Positions 50,271 to 57,861 of a DNA stretch of 58,057 nt are shown here, piece by piece. Source of the stretch: Pseudarthrobacter phenanthrenivorans (GTDB taxonomy: Bacteria > Actinomycetota > Actinomycetes > Actinomycetales > Micrococcaceae); the NCBI RefSeq assembly GCF_000813845.1, contig NZ_JWTB01000035.1, positions 1 to 58,057 on the forward strand. The letters run 5' to 3'. Both the position numbers and the translations under genes were made by a program. Under the pieces are notes generated by a model. The model was not told the DNA's origin, did not search any database, and worked only from the letters and a program-made list of their open reading frames with translations. The first letter of the stretch is position 1, and each line of letters starts with the position of its first letter.

Positions 50271-51668
50271 GTGGCTACAAATTCATTACCCGCCAACGCG
50301 GCGGTAGGCCGATCAGCAGTGATTAGGAAAGTCAGGCGAACAATTCTTCCCGTCGCTTTCCTGCTCTACGCATTCAACTATATGGACCGGTCTTCCATCA
50401 GTTACGCGCAATTGACGATGGGAAAGGAGCTCGGTATAGACGTAGCGACATACGGCGCCATCGCTGCCATCTTCTTCATCGCCTATGTGGTTCTTGAGGT
50501 ACCCAGCAATATGATCCTGGCCAAGGTCGGCGCCCGTCTCTGGCTGGCCCGTATCGCCATCACCTGGGGACTGGTCACGGTAGCCACCGGGTTTGTGTAC
50601 AACGTGACCCAGCTCTACATCGCCCGGATCCTTCTGGGCATAGCCGAGGCCGGGCTCTTCCCGGGGCTCATCCTCTTCCTCACGTATTGGTTCCTCAATC
50701 ACGACCGGGGGCGTGCCATTGGCGCCATGGCACTAGCAATGCCCGTCGCCCTCATTGTGGGTAGCCTCAGCGGCGGATTAATCCTCGACCACGCCGATTG
50801 GTTCGGTCTTAGCTCCTGGCGCTGGATCTTCATTCTCCAGGGCCTGCCCCCGGTCCTCCTCGGAATCTGGATCCTGCTTACCCTCGCTGATCGCCCCCAC
50901 AAGGCCAAATGGCTCAAGACTGATGAAAAAGAATGGCTGGAAGGTGCAATCGCGGACGAATACGCCGCCATGCCCGCCGAAGAGCACGACCACGGCAGCG
51001 AGCTCCGCGCCCTGAAAAATCCAAAAATCCTCTACCTCGGCCTCATCAATGCCCTCGCCGGAGTTGCGACGTACGGCATGACCTTCTTCCTCCCCCAGGT
51101 TGTCTCCCAGCTGAACCCGTCCTACTCCCCCACCAATATCGGCATCTTCGGCGCCATCCCCTACGCCTGCGGCGCCGTCGTCATGCTGTTGCTCGTCCGC
51201 TACGCCGACATCAGCGGCCGCCGCAAATTCATCGTCCTGGCTTGTTTCGCCACCGCAATCATTGGACTAATCATGACCGCCGTCTTCCGCGGGTCCCCCG
51301 TGCTCGGCATGCTCGGACTCATCCTGCTCGCGTGCGGCGTTATCGGAAACATTCCCACCTACTGGGCCCTCATCAGCGAGGTGCTGACCAAGCGGCAGGC
51401 TGTTGTGGGAATCGCCGTAATCAACGCCCTTGCATCTGCCGGTGGCTTCTTCGGTCCGTTCCTGATCGGCAAACTCGCCACACCCGGGGACACAATCGTG
51501 GGAATGACCGTCCCCATGGTTGCACTGGCCCTTGCATTCGTCCTGCTGCTTTTCGTAAAGGTCCCCGCCCGTACCGCTGCCCAGACGCGGGATCGGGAAC
51601 AACTGCACCACGGGGTAAGCCCGGCAGCTAAGGAGAGCATCGGCCAGTCCGTGGCCGAGCAGCCCTAG
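50271..51668 (+). CDS. MFS transporter, anion:cation symporter (ACS) family, second copy
   Basis: 465-residue organic-anion importer closely resembling the protein at 31632. Both have YMDRSSI-YAQL, FFIAYVxLExPSNxILAKVGARLWL and ARxLLGIAEAGLFPGL. The perfect ribosome site AAGGAGGT 4 nt before GTG 50271 overrides the longer frame from 50172. It ends the SDR-SMP-30-PrpD run and is closed by a strong terminator at 51680-51719. It probably imports the acid or lactone used by those enzymes. Confidence 0.87.
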   Translation: MATNSLPANAAVGRSAVIRKVRRTILPVAFLLYAFNYMDRSSISYAQLTMGKELGIDVATYGAIAAIFFIAYVVLEVPSNMILAKVGARLWLARIAITWGLVTVATGFVYNVTQLYIARILLGIAEAGLFPGLILFLTYWFLNHDRGRAIGAMALAMPVALIVGSLSGGLILDHADWFGLSSWRWIFILQGLPPVLLGIWILLTLADRPHKAKWLKTDEKEWLEGAIADEYAAMPAEEHDHGSELRALKNPKILYLGLINALAGVATYGMTFFLPQVVSQLNPSYSPTNIGIFGAIPYACGAVVMLLLVRYADISGRRKFIVLACFATAIIGLIMTAVFRGSPVLGMLGLILLACGVIGNIPTYWALISEVLTKRQAVVGIAVINALASAGGFFGPFLIGKLATPGDTIVGMTVPMVALALAFVLLLFVKVPARTAAQTRDREQLHHGVSPAAKESIGQSVAEQP

Positions 51669-51679
51669 CTTCCGACCAC

Positions 51680-51719
51680 GAATAGGCCCCACACCGCTGC
51701 CGCGCTGTGGGGCCTATTC
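51680..51719. terminator. Strong bidirectional-type terminator
   Basis: A perfect 14-bp stem, GAATAGGCCCCACA / TGTGGGGCCTATTC, with a 12-nt loop starts 11 nt after the MFS stop codon. Confidence 0.8.
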
Positions 51720-51758
51720 AGTTATCTGCGGGTTTAGGCACGTGAAATGGCTATATTG

Positions 51759-51781
51759 ACGAAGTCCCATAATGCAGGATA
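51759..51781. promoter_or_regulatory. Copy 3 of the 23-bp IclR-like box (inverted)
   Basis: On the minus strand it reads TATCCTGCATTA, then TGGGA and CTTCGT. Flanking bases (ATA before and CAAT after) also match copy 2. It lies about 370 nt before the MFS gene at 52153 and 90 nt after the previous gene. Confidence 0.68.
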
Positions 51782-52152
51782 TCGTGAACTTGTTCATAAG
51801 AACTGTGTGCGCCGTCACCGTCGTGGCAGAGTTTGACTTCAAACTTTCTGTCCTGACAGATACGGCAAATCCTTGTCCTTGAGGAGTCCGGCAGGGCCAT
51901 GAGGATCAGTTCAATACACACACCGTCGTGTTCGCGCCGATGCGCAAAGAACACCAAGCCAAAGGTAGTTAGACGCATGCCTGAACAGTGTCGATCGAAT
52001 TCATGCGAAGCCTGTGCCCTCAGCCCAGTCGACCACGCCCGTATCACGCGGGCTCTTCCGGAGCGCGCTCTGCTCCCTCTCACGTCCTCCCGTTCCTCAG
52101 CAACTCCCTGCCAGGTGCCGTCCCCGGCAGCACGTCCGAAAGGTGCTGTCCG
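51782..52152. other. Intergenic region between box copy 3 and the MFS gene
   Basis: 371 bp. The MFS reading frame is open upstream to 51988, but AAAGGTG favours ATG 52153. A minus-strand frame of 75 codons (51751-51978, with a C-x2-C pair) has no ribosome site. I do not call a gene here. Confidence 0.4.
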
Positions 52153-53556
52153 ATGACCACCACGCACGTCAACGCGGCCCACCGGCTCGACAGCCTCCCC
52201 ATCAGCAAGTTCCACCGGCGCATGGCATGGCTGGTTGGCCTTGGGTTGTTCTTCGACTCGTTCGACAACACCCTCTCGTCCGCAGTTCTGGCCTCCATGC
52301 TGCCCGCCGGGTTCTCCACGCTCGAGTTGAATTCCCTGTTCCTGTCAGCCACATTCGCCGGCTTGGCAACTGGAGCGGCGTTGTCAGGCTGGCTCAGCGA
52401 CCGGATCGGACGAGGCTTCGCGTTCCAGTTCAGCCTCGGCCTGTTCGGAATCCTGGCCTTGGCCGCGGCCTTTGCGCCCAACATCGAAGTGCTCATCGGC
52501 CTGCGGCTCCTGATGGCCATCGGAATGGGTGCCGAATACGTCATCTGCTACGGCATGATCACCGAATTCTTCCCGCGTTCCCACCGCGGCAAATACCTCG
52601 GGCTCCTCGGGGTTTTCGGCGGATTTGGCGTTTCACTGTCCTCGCTCATCGGCTTCCTGGTCATTCCTGCGTTTTCGTGGCGGGCAATGTTCATCATCGG
52701 CGGCGTTGGCGCCCTGATCGCCTGGTGGCTGCGCCGCAATATGCCGGAGTCTCCGCGGTGGCTCGAATCGCGCGGCCGCTACGAGGAAGCCGAAGCAGCT
52801 CTCCAGAAGATCGAAAAGGAATCGGGCGTTACCAGCCCGAAGGTCACCCCGGCGCCGGTTGTCGACCAGAAGGTCGGTATTGCCCATGACAAGGCCAACT
52901 ACGTGCCCGTCACGGTGCTCTTCTCTCGCGGCGTCATCGGGCGGACCGTACTGGCACTGTGCCTGACCGTCATCTGCCTGTTTGGCTCCTACTCCGTGAC
53001 CGGCTGGATGCCCACCTTCTTCGTGAAGCAGGGAATGAACGTTACGTCCTCCCTGGGATTCAACGCCGCGATCATGTCCGGCTACGTTGTAGGTCCCCTG
53101 CTCTGTGCGCTGCTTGCTGACAAGCTGGGCCGCCGGCGCAGCATCGTCGGTTCCGGTACCCTCGCCGCCATCTTCGCCGGTGTCTACCCCTTCATGACCG
53201 ACCCCGCGCTCATCATTACGATCGGCTTCATCCTGGTCGCCATGGCTGCGGCCTTCCTGACCATGTGCCTGGGTACCGTGCCGGAGTTCTTCCCCACCGC
53301 CTTCCGCTTCCGCGGCGGCGGCCTCGCCCAGACCGTAGGCCGCGTCTGCCTGATCTTCTCCCCGTTCATCGTCCTGGGGCTGTTCACCAGCTTTGGAATC
53401 GTCGGAGTGATCCTGACCGTGTCCGGCCTATACGTTGCCGCTACGGTGATCTTCGCCGCATCCCGTGTGGACACTTCCACCGAGGCTCTGGCTCAGATCG
53501 CCCCTGCCGGTGACACGGCCGACGTGGATGCTGAGGAACCCAAGTCCCGCGCCTAG
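52153..53556 (+). CDS. MFS transporter, metabolite:H+ symporter / aromatic-acid (AAHS)-like
   Basis: 467-residue, 12-segment importer. GLFFDSFDNTLSSAVLASML in TM1 with conserved acidic residues, GWLSDRIGRGFAF (motif A) and MPESPRWLESRGRYEEAEAAL after TM6 place it with the metabolite:H+ and aromatic-acid symporters rather than exporters. AAAGGTG lies 7 nt before ATG 52153. It is followed by a strong terminator (53641-53681) and then by a Zn-ADH and an ALDH gene, so a neutral or acidic precursor alcohol may be imported here. The substrate is unknown. Confidence 0.85.
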   Translation: MTTTHVNAAHRLDSLPISKFHRRMAWLVGLGLFFDSFDNTLSSAVLASMLPAGFSTLELNSLFLSATFAGLATGAALSGWLSDRIGRGFAFQFSLGLFGILALAAAFAPNIEVLIGLRLLMAIGMGAEYVICYGMITEFFPRSHRGKYLGLLGVFGGFGVSLSSLIGFLVIPAFSWRAMFIIGGVGALIAWWLRRNMPESPRWLESRGRYEEAEAALQKIEKESGVTSPKVTPAPVVDQKVGIAHDKANYVPVTVLFSRGVIGRTVLALCLTVICLFGSYSVTGWMPTFFVKQGMNVTSSLGFNAAIMSGYVVGPLLCALLADKLGRRRSIVGSGTLAAIFAGVYPFMTDPALIITIGFILVAMAAAFLTMCLGTVPEFFPTAFRFRGGGLAQTVGRVCLIFSPFIVLGLFTSFGIVGVILTVSGLYVAATVIFAASRVDTSTEALAQIAPAGDTADVDAEEPKSRA

Positions 53557-53859
53557 ACGCGCTGTTGCGCTTGCTCCCCAAGGAGGCTCTGCGGCAACAA
53601 CCCAGCACCCCTGAATGTGTACCACTGTGTACCACTAAGCCTGGCGTCCCCGGACCTGACTTAAAGGTCCGGGGACGCCAGATCCATCAGCCGACAGAAT
53701 CTCCACGGTGACACCACCACTGGGGGCTTCTCCACAATTCATCGTTACAGCATGGCTCTCCTGCGGTCAGGGAGGGCTTGGCGCCACAACTCCGATGCAG
53801 AATGTATCCGAAGGCGCCGCCGGTGCCGTCCATCTCCTGACCATCAAGGAGCAGTAGTT
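53557..53859. other. Intergenic region with terminator and small tandem repeat
   Basis: 303 bp. It contains a 10-bp tandem repeat (TGTGTACCAC twice, 53617-53636) and the terminator at 53641-53681. The remainder must contain the promoter for the Zn-ADH/ALDH operon. Confidence 0.45.
53641..53681. terminator. Strong terminator after the AAHS-like MFS gene
   Basis: A perfect 17-bp stem beginning CTGGCGTCCCCGGACCT, complementary arm ending GGGACGCCAG, with a 7-nt loop. Confidence 0.8.
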
Positions 53860-54888
53860 ATGAAAGCCGTTGTTTTCCAAGGCGAGGGTAGGCTTGAGAT
53901 CCGCGACTATCCGGACCCCGTACCTGGGCCGGATGAAGTTGTGATCCGCATTAAGGCTTCCGGTATGTGTGGAAGCGACCTCCACCACCTTCATGGGCCC
54001 GTCCGTACCGGCTCGGAGCTCGTTATTGAGGGTCACGAACCGTGTGGAGTCGTGGAACTTGTCGGCGATGCCGTCAAGCCGAGCGAGGCCAAGGTAGGTG
54101 ACCGCGTCATGGTCCACCACTACGACGGATGCCGGACCTGTCAGTACTGCCGCTCCGGCTGGACACAGTACTGTCCCAACGCCCGGATCGTCTATGGCGG
54201 CCTCAACGGCGACGGCGGGCACGCAGATTTTATGAAGATTCCCGCCCACACGCTGATCAAGTTGCCTGATTCGCTGTCCTTCAAGACTGGCGCCGCCATC
54301 TCCTGCGGAACCGGAACTGCCTACGCGGCCATCAAACGCGTAGAGCTTTCAGCCGACGATACCGTGGCAGTCTTTGGCCAGGGACCTGTGGGGCTGAGCG
54401 TGACCCTGCTGGCGAAGGCCTTTGGCGCGAGGGTCATCGCCGTTGACGTCGAACCGTCCCGGCTGGAGATGGCGAAACAATTCGGCGCCGACTATGTTGT
54501 CGACTCACGCGAACAGGACCCTGTGGAAGCCATCAGGGAGCTGACCCGCCGCGGTGAGGGCGCCGACAAATCAATTGAGTGCAGTGCCATCCCTGCTGTG
54601 CGCCGGCAGGCGATACAGGCTGTTCGGCCCTGGGGCACGGCATGCATGGTCGGAGTCTTCGGAAAAATTGACCTGGACAGCGAAGAGCTGATCCACCTGC
54701 ACAAAACCGTCCTCGGCTCGCTCACGTTCAGCAAAAACCAGCAGGAAGACTGCGCCCAGTTCGTCGCCGAACGGGGCCTGGACGTGGAGTCGCTGTTCAC
54801 CAACGAGTTCCGTCTCGCCGAGGCCGAGAAAGCCTACGAGCTGTTCGACCAGCGCAAAATCGGCAAAGGCGTCTTCATCTTCGACTGA
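53860..54888 (+). CDS. Zinc-dependent alcohol dehydrogenase (MDR; threonine/sorbitol-dehydrogenase-like)
   Basis: 342-residue NAD(P)+-dependent dehydrogenase. Catalytic zinc ligands are Cys37 (GMCGSDLHHLHG) and the His-Glu pair in VIEGHEPCGVVE. A complete four-cysteine structural-zinc lobe is present (GCRTCQYCRSGWTQYC), as is the cofactor loop VFGQGPVGLSVTLLAKAFGA with VDVEPSRLEMA. AAGGAG 9-10 nt before ATG 53860 sets the start. It is 33 nt before an ALDH gene, so alcohol and aldehyde oxidation are coupled. It differs clearly from the Zn-ADH at 40407. Confidence 0.88.
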   Translation: MKAVVFQGEGRLEIRDYPDPVPGPDEVVIRIKASGMCGSDLHHLHGPVRTGSELVIEGHEPCGVVELVGDAVKPSEAKVGDRVMVHHYDGCRTCQYCRSGWTQYCPNARIVYGGLNGDGGHADFMKIPAHTLIKLPDSLSFKTGAAISCGTGTAYAAIKRVELSADDTVAVFGQGPVGLSVTLLAKAFGARVIAVDVEPSRLEMAKQFGADYVVDSREQDPVEAIRELTRRGEGADKSIECSAIPAVRRQAIQAVRPWGTACMVGVFGKIDLDSEELIHLHKTVLGSLTFSKNQQEDCAQFVAERGLDVESLFTNEFRLAEAEKAYELFDQRKIGKGVFIFD

Positions 54889-54921
54889 CAGCATGTCAAC
54901 GGTCATCCTGGAAGGAATGTC

Positions 54922-56421
54922 ATGACCACCACCAAGCAGAGTTTCGCCCCGTCAGAACAGGCCCAGAGCTTCCTGTCCCGTGAAGTGCACCAGCTTTTCA
55001 TCGACGGCCAGATGGTCCCGGCGGAGTCCGGAAACACGCTCACCACCAATAATCCCTCCACCGGCGAAGTCTTGGCCCGGTTCGCCGCCGGCGGACCATC
55101 GGACGTCGACCGCGCGGTACTGGCCGCACGGAAGGCATTCAACGGACCGTGGAGCTCATGGAGCCCCTACGAGCGGCAGGCACTTTTGAACCGCGTCGCG
55201 CAGGTCCTTGACCAGCGGTTTGAGGAACTGATCCAGATTGAGGCCTTGGATATGGGCGCCCCGGTTTCGAGGCTGCGGAACTCCAAGGCCTCGCTGATGA
55301 AAATGCTTGCGTTCTTTGCCTCCCAGGCCACCAGCATTTCCGGTGAAACGCTGATGAACGGAATCCCGGGCAATGTAGCGACGATGACCCTGAAGGCCCC
55401 CGTAGGTGTCATCGGCGGGATCATTCCGTGGAACGGGCCCTTGAACGGCCAGTTCTGGATCATCGGTGCTGTCCTGGCCAGCGGCTGCACCGCCGTGCTC
55501 AAGCCGGCCTCGGAAGCGTCGCTGTCGGTGCTGCGTACAGCCGAGATCCTCCACGAAGCCGGCGTCCCCGCAGGTGTCATCAACGTCGTCACCGGATCCG
55601 GCAGCACCGCCGGGAACGCACTGGCAGCCCACCCGGATGTTGACCGGGTCGCATTCACCGGTTCGACGGAAACAGGCCGCCGCATCATCGAGGCATCAAC
55701 GGTCAACATCAAAAAGCTGCAGTTGGAACTGGGCGGCAAATCTGCAGACATCATCTGCGCAGACGCGGACCTGGACAAAGCTGTGCCCGGAGCCGCCATG
55801 GGCGTCTTCGCGAACTCTGGCCAGATCTGCTTCGCGGGAACCCGGGTGTTGGTCCAGAGGTCCGTTGTCGACCAGTTCACCGAGCGACTGCTGTCATTCA
55901 TGGATACGCTGCGGGTCGGACACAGCCTGGACAGCGCATCCACTTTGGGTCCGGTCGTCAATCAGAATCAACTGGATACAGTTCTTAACTACATCGACAT
56001 TGGCCGGAACGAAGGCGCAGAGCTGCTCTACGGCGGGGCACGCCTCGGCGATGACCTCGGCAACGGCTATTTCGTCCAACCCAGCGTCTTCGGTGAGGTC
56101 AACAACACCATGCGCATCGCCCGCGAAGAGATCTTCGGGCCGGTCCTATCAATTCTGCCGTTCGATGACATTGACGAAGCCATCGCCATTGCCAACGATT
56201 CCGAGTACGGCCTCGGAGGAGCGGTCTGGTCGCAAAACCTCTCCACAGCCCTGCGGGCTGTCAACGGGGTCCATACAGGAACCATGTGGGTCAACTGCTA
56301 CGGCTACATTGACCCGCTCGTTGGGTTCAGCGGCACCAAACTCAGCGGCTACGGCTTCAAGGGAACTGCAGCGCACATGGACACCTACCTCTATACCAAG
56401 AGCGTTTACATGCAGCTGTAG
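54922..56421 (+). CDS. Aldehyde dehydrogenase (ALDH superfamily), second copy
   Basis: 499-residue NAD(P)+-dependent enzyme, full length. The NAD segment is GGIIPWNGPLNGQFWIIGAVLA, the general base is in LQLELGGKSADII and the nucleophile in ANSGQICFAGTRVLV. The C-terminal segment is FSGTKLSGYGFKGTAAH. GGAAGGA lies 5 nt before ATG 54922. It is cotranscribed with the upstream Zn-ADH and takes its aldehyde to an acid. W-N-G in place of W-N-F/Y matches the phenylacetaldehyde- and aromatic-aldehyde-like ALDH groups only loosely, so the substrate stays open. Confidence 0.88.
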   Translation: MTTTKQSFAPSEQAQSFLSREVHQLFIDGQMVPAESGNTLTTNNPSTGEVLARFAAGGPSDVDRAVLAARKAFNGPWSSWSPYERQALLNRVAQVLDQRFEELIQIEALDMGAPVSRLRNSKASLMKMLAFFASQATSISGETLMNGIPGNVATMTLKAPVGVIGGIIPWNGPLNGQFWIIGAVLASGCTAVLKPASEASLSVLRTAEILHEAGVPAGVINVVTGSGSTAGNALAAHPDVDRVAFTGSTETGRRIIEASTVNIKKLQLELGGKSADIICADADLDKAVPGAAMGVFANSGQICFAGTRVLVQRSVVDQFTERLLSFMDTLRVGHSLDSASTLGPVVNQNQLDTVLNYIDIGRNEGAELLYGGARLGDDLGNGYFVQPSVFGEVNNTMRIAREEIFGPVLSILPFDDIDEAIAIANDSEYGLGGAVWSQNLSTALRAVNGVHTGTMWVNCYGYIDPLVGFSGTKLSGYGFKGTAAHMDTYLYTKSVYMQL

Positions 56422-56437
56422 TCGCTCGCGGTCCTCT

Positions 56438-56449
56438 GGAAACGTTTTC
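56438..56449. promoter_or_regulatory. LacI-like dyad downstream of the ALDH gene
   Basis: GGAAACGTTTTC is a one-mismatch version of the palindrome GAAAACGTTTTC, with the central CG of LacI-family sites. It lies in the 264-bp gap before the second IclR gene. It is unlike the TTAGCACGTGCTAA site. Confidence 0.3.
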
Positions 56450-56685
56450 GCCCAGCATCCAAAGAGCCTAGAACACCCTTCACATATCAAATCCGTGAAT
56501 ACAGCGGGCGCGGTCGCTGGCGACAAAAGCCAGTGGCCGCCCCCGGGCACTATAATCATCACCATTGCTGGTACCGTCGAAGAGACATTGGCGCTATTGC
56601 CCTGATCAGCACCCAGACGTGGATGATTCACTTAGGTGTGGAGGCACCCCTGCTGGGATGTGAAGAGAAGGATGGGATCCATCTT

Positions 56686-57492
56686 ATGAGTGGACGCGGT
56701 TCGGCTGACGTTGGCGAGGTCGCAGAAACCGCTGATAGCGCCGGCAGCCTCTCGCGCATGCTTCAGATCCTGGAACTGTTCACAGAGCAGGATCCGGTTT
56801 GGTCTACCGCGGACCTCATTACTGCACTGGAGACATCCCGCTCTACGGGATACCGCTACATTAAGACCCTGCATGATGCAGGGCTTCTCACCACAGTACG
56901 CAACGGTTACTACAGTCTTGGCCCACGCATCATAGAGATGGACCTGCAAATCCGGCAGACGGATCCCCTCCTCCTGGCAAGCCAGGGAGTTCTTGAGGAT
57001 CTGGTGGAACATGTCGGACACTCGGCACTTCTGCTGACCGCGTTCCGCGATTCAGTCTTGTGCATTGGCGAATGCCGGGCCCCCCAAAGCCCCGCCAACC
57101 GGTTCAGCCGGGGCCAGCGGCGTCCGATGTTTCAGGGAGCCGGTTCCAAAGTCATCCTGGCCCATCTGCCCCACCACCGACTGAAGGCCATCTATCCTCG
57201 TCATCTCGAAGAAATCGAGCGGGCCGGCCTGGGCGCCAGCTGGAGCGAATTCCGCAGGAACCTTGGCGAAATCAAGAAAAATGGGTACCTGTTGACCAAG
57301 GGCGAGTTCAATCCGGGCGTCTACGGGGTGGCAGCGCCTATCCTCACTGACCAGAAGACGGCTGTAGGAAGCGTCGGGGTCGCATGGGACGAAAACGTTC
57401 GTGACATCAACGTCGAGCAGGCAATCCAGGCTGTGAAGAAGGCGGCGAACACCATCTCCCTGCGCCTGGCAGCAGGCCAGAACCAGTCCTAA
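56686..57492 (+). CDS. IclR-family transcriptional regulator (second copy)
   Basis: 268-residue regulator. The winged helix-turn-helix is at about residues 23-75 (SLSRMLQILELFTEQDPVWS, then ALETSRSTGYRYIKTLHDAGLL). The IclR effector domain follows with LEDLVEHVGHSALLLTAFRD and GVYGVAAPILTDQKTAVGSVGVAW. ATG 56686 is chosen because the fold starts soon after; the frame is open to 56533 with no better ribosome site. It lies between the ADH/ALDH operon and a cupin gene whose promoter has box copy 4, so it is the prime candidate to bind the 23-bp box family. Confidence 0.86.
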   Translation: MSGRGSADVGEVAETADSAGSLSRMLQILELFTEQDPVWSTADLITALETSRSTGYRYIKTLHDAGLLTTVRNGYYSLGPRIIEMDLQIRQTDPLLLASQGVLEDLVEHVGHSALLLTAFRDSVLCIGECRAPQSPANRFSRGQRRPMFQGAGSKVILAHLPHHRLKAIYPRHLEEIERAGLGASWSEFRRNLGEIKKNGYLLTKGEFNPGVYGVAAPILTDQKTAVGSVGVAWDENVRDINVEQAIQAVKKAANTISLRLAAGQNQS

Positions 57493-57502
57493 TTACAGCC
57501 AC

Positions 57503-57537
57503 AAAGGGCCCACGCAAGGGAAATTCCTGGCCCTTTT
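57503..57537 (+). terminator. Rho-independent terminator after the second IclR gene
   Basis: AAAGGGCC / GGCCCTTT stem with an 18-nt loop and a TTTT run, 11 nt beyond the stop codon. Confidence 0.7.
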
Positions 57538-57737
57538 GCGCCACTTCTGACAGTACTGGCCCCCCAAGGGACCCCGCCCAGAAAGGCAAGGGCGGCCTGG
57601 CAAGGCGCCGAGCTGCATACAAGGCTCGCTCTGCGACCGATGTTGATTCCCCGTTACGTCTCGGGTTCTTGCCCCATACTCACTGCTCTCTGAAAACGAC
57701 GCCGGGCGGGTAAAAAACTTCGCAAACTCATTGATCA

Positions 57738-57760
57738 GATCCCGCACTGTGGGATATGGT
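57738..57760. promoter_or_regulatory. Copy 4 of the 23-bp IclR-like box
   Basis: ATCCCGCACTGTGGGAT is a near-perfect 17-bp palindrome (arms ATCCC/GGGAT), followed by ATGGT. It is the most symmetric of the four copies and lies about 100 nt before the cupin start. Confidence 0.72.
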
Positions 57761-57861
57761 TAATCCTGTGCGGTCGGCCGGCACGTATTGCAGCGGCAGG
57801 CCGACCGCCATCCCCCGCCGCTCGTGCCGGGGTTGAATCGACTTTTGTGAAGGAGCAGGAG

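Larger units (their letters stand above)
57493..57861. other. Intergenic region before the cupin gene
   Basis: 369 bp without a gene. It holds the terminator at 57503-57537, then an unremarkable stretch, then box copy 4 about 100 nt before the cupin start. Confidence 0.45.

Noticed and set aside
51751..51978. Minus-strand frame of 75 codons with a C-x2-C pair
   Set aside because: No ribosome site, mixed third positions, and its 3' end overlaps the conserved 23-bp box, which better explains conservation there.
57600..57720. Sequence faintly like a tRNA 3' arm (CGGGTTCTTGCCCC) near the right end
   Set aside because: No acceptor, D or anticodon arm could be folded around it.
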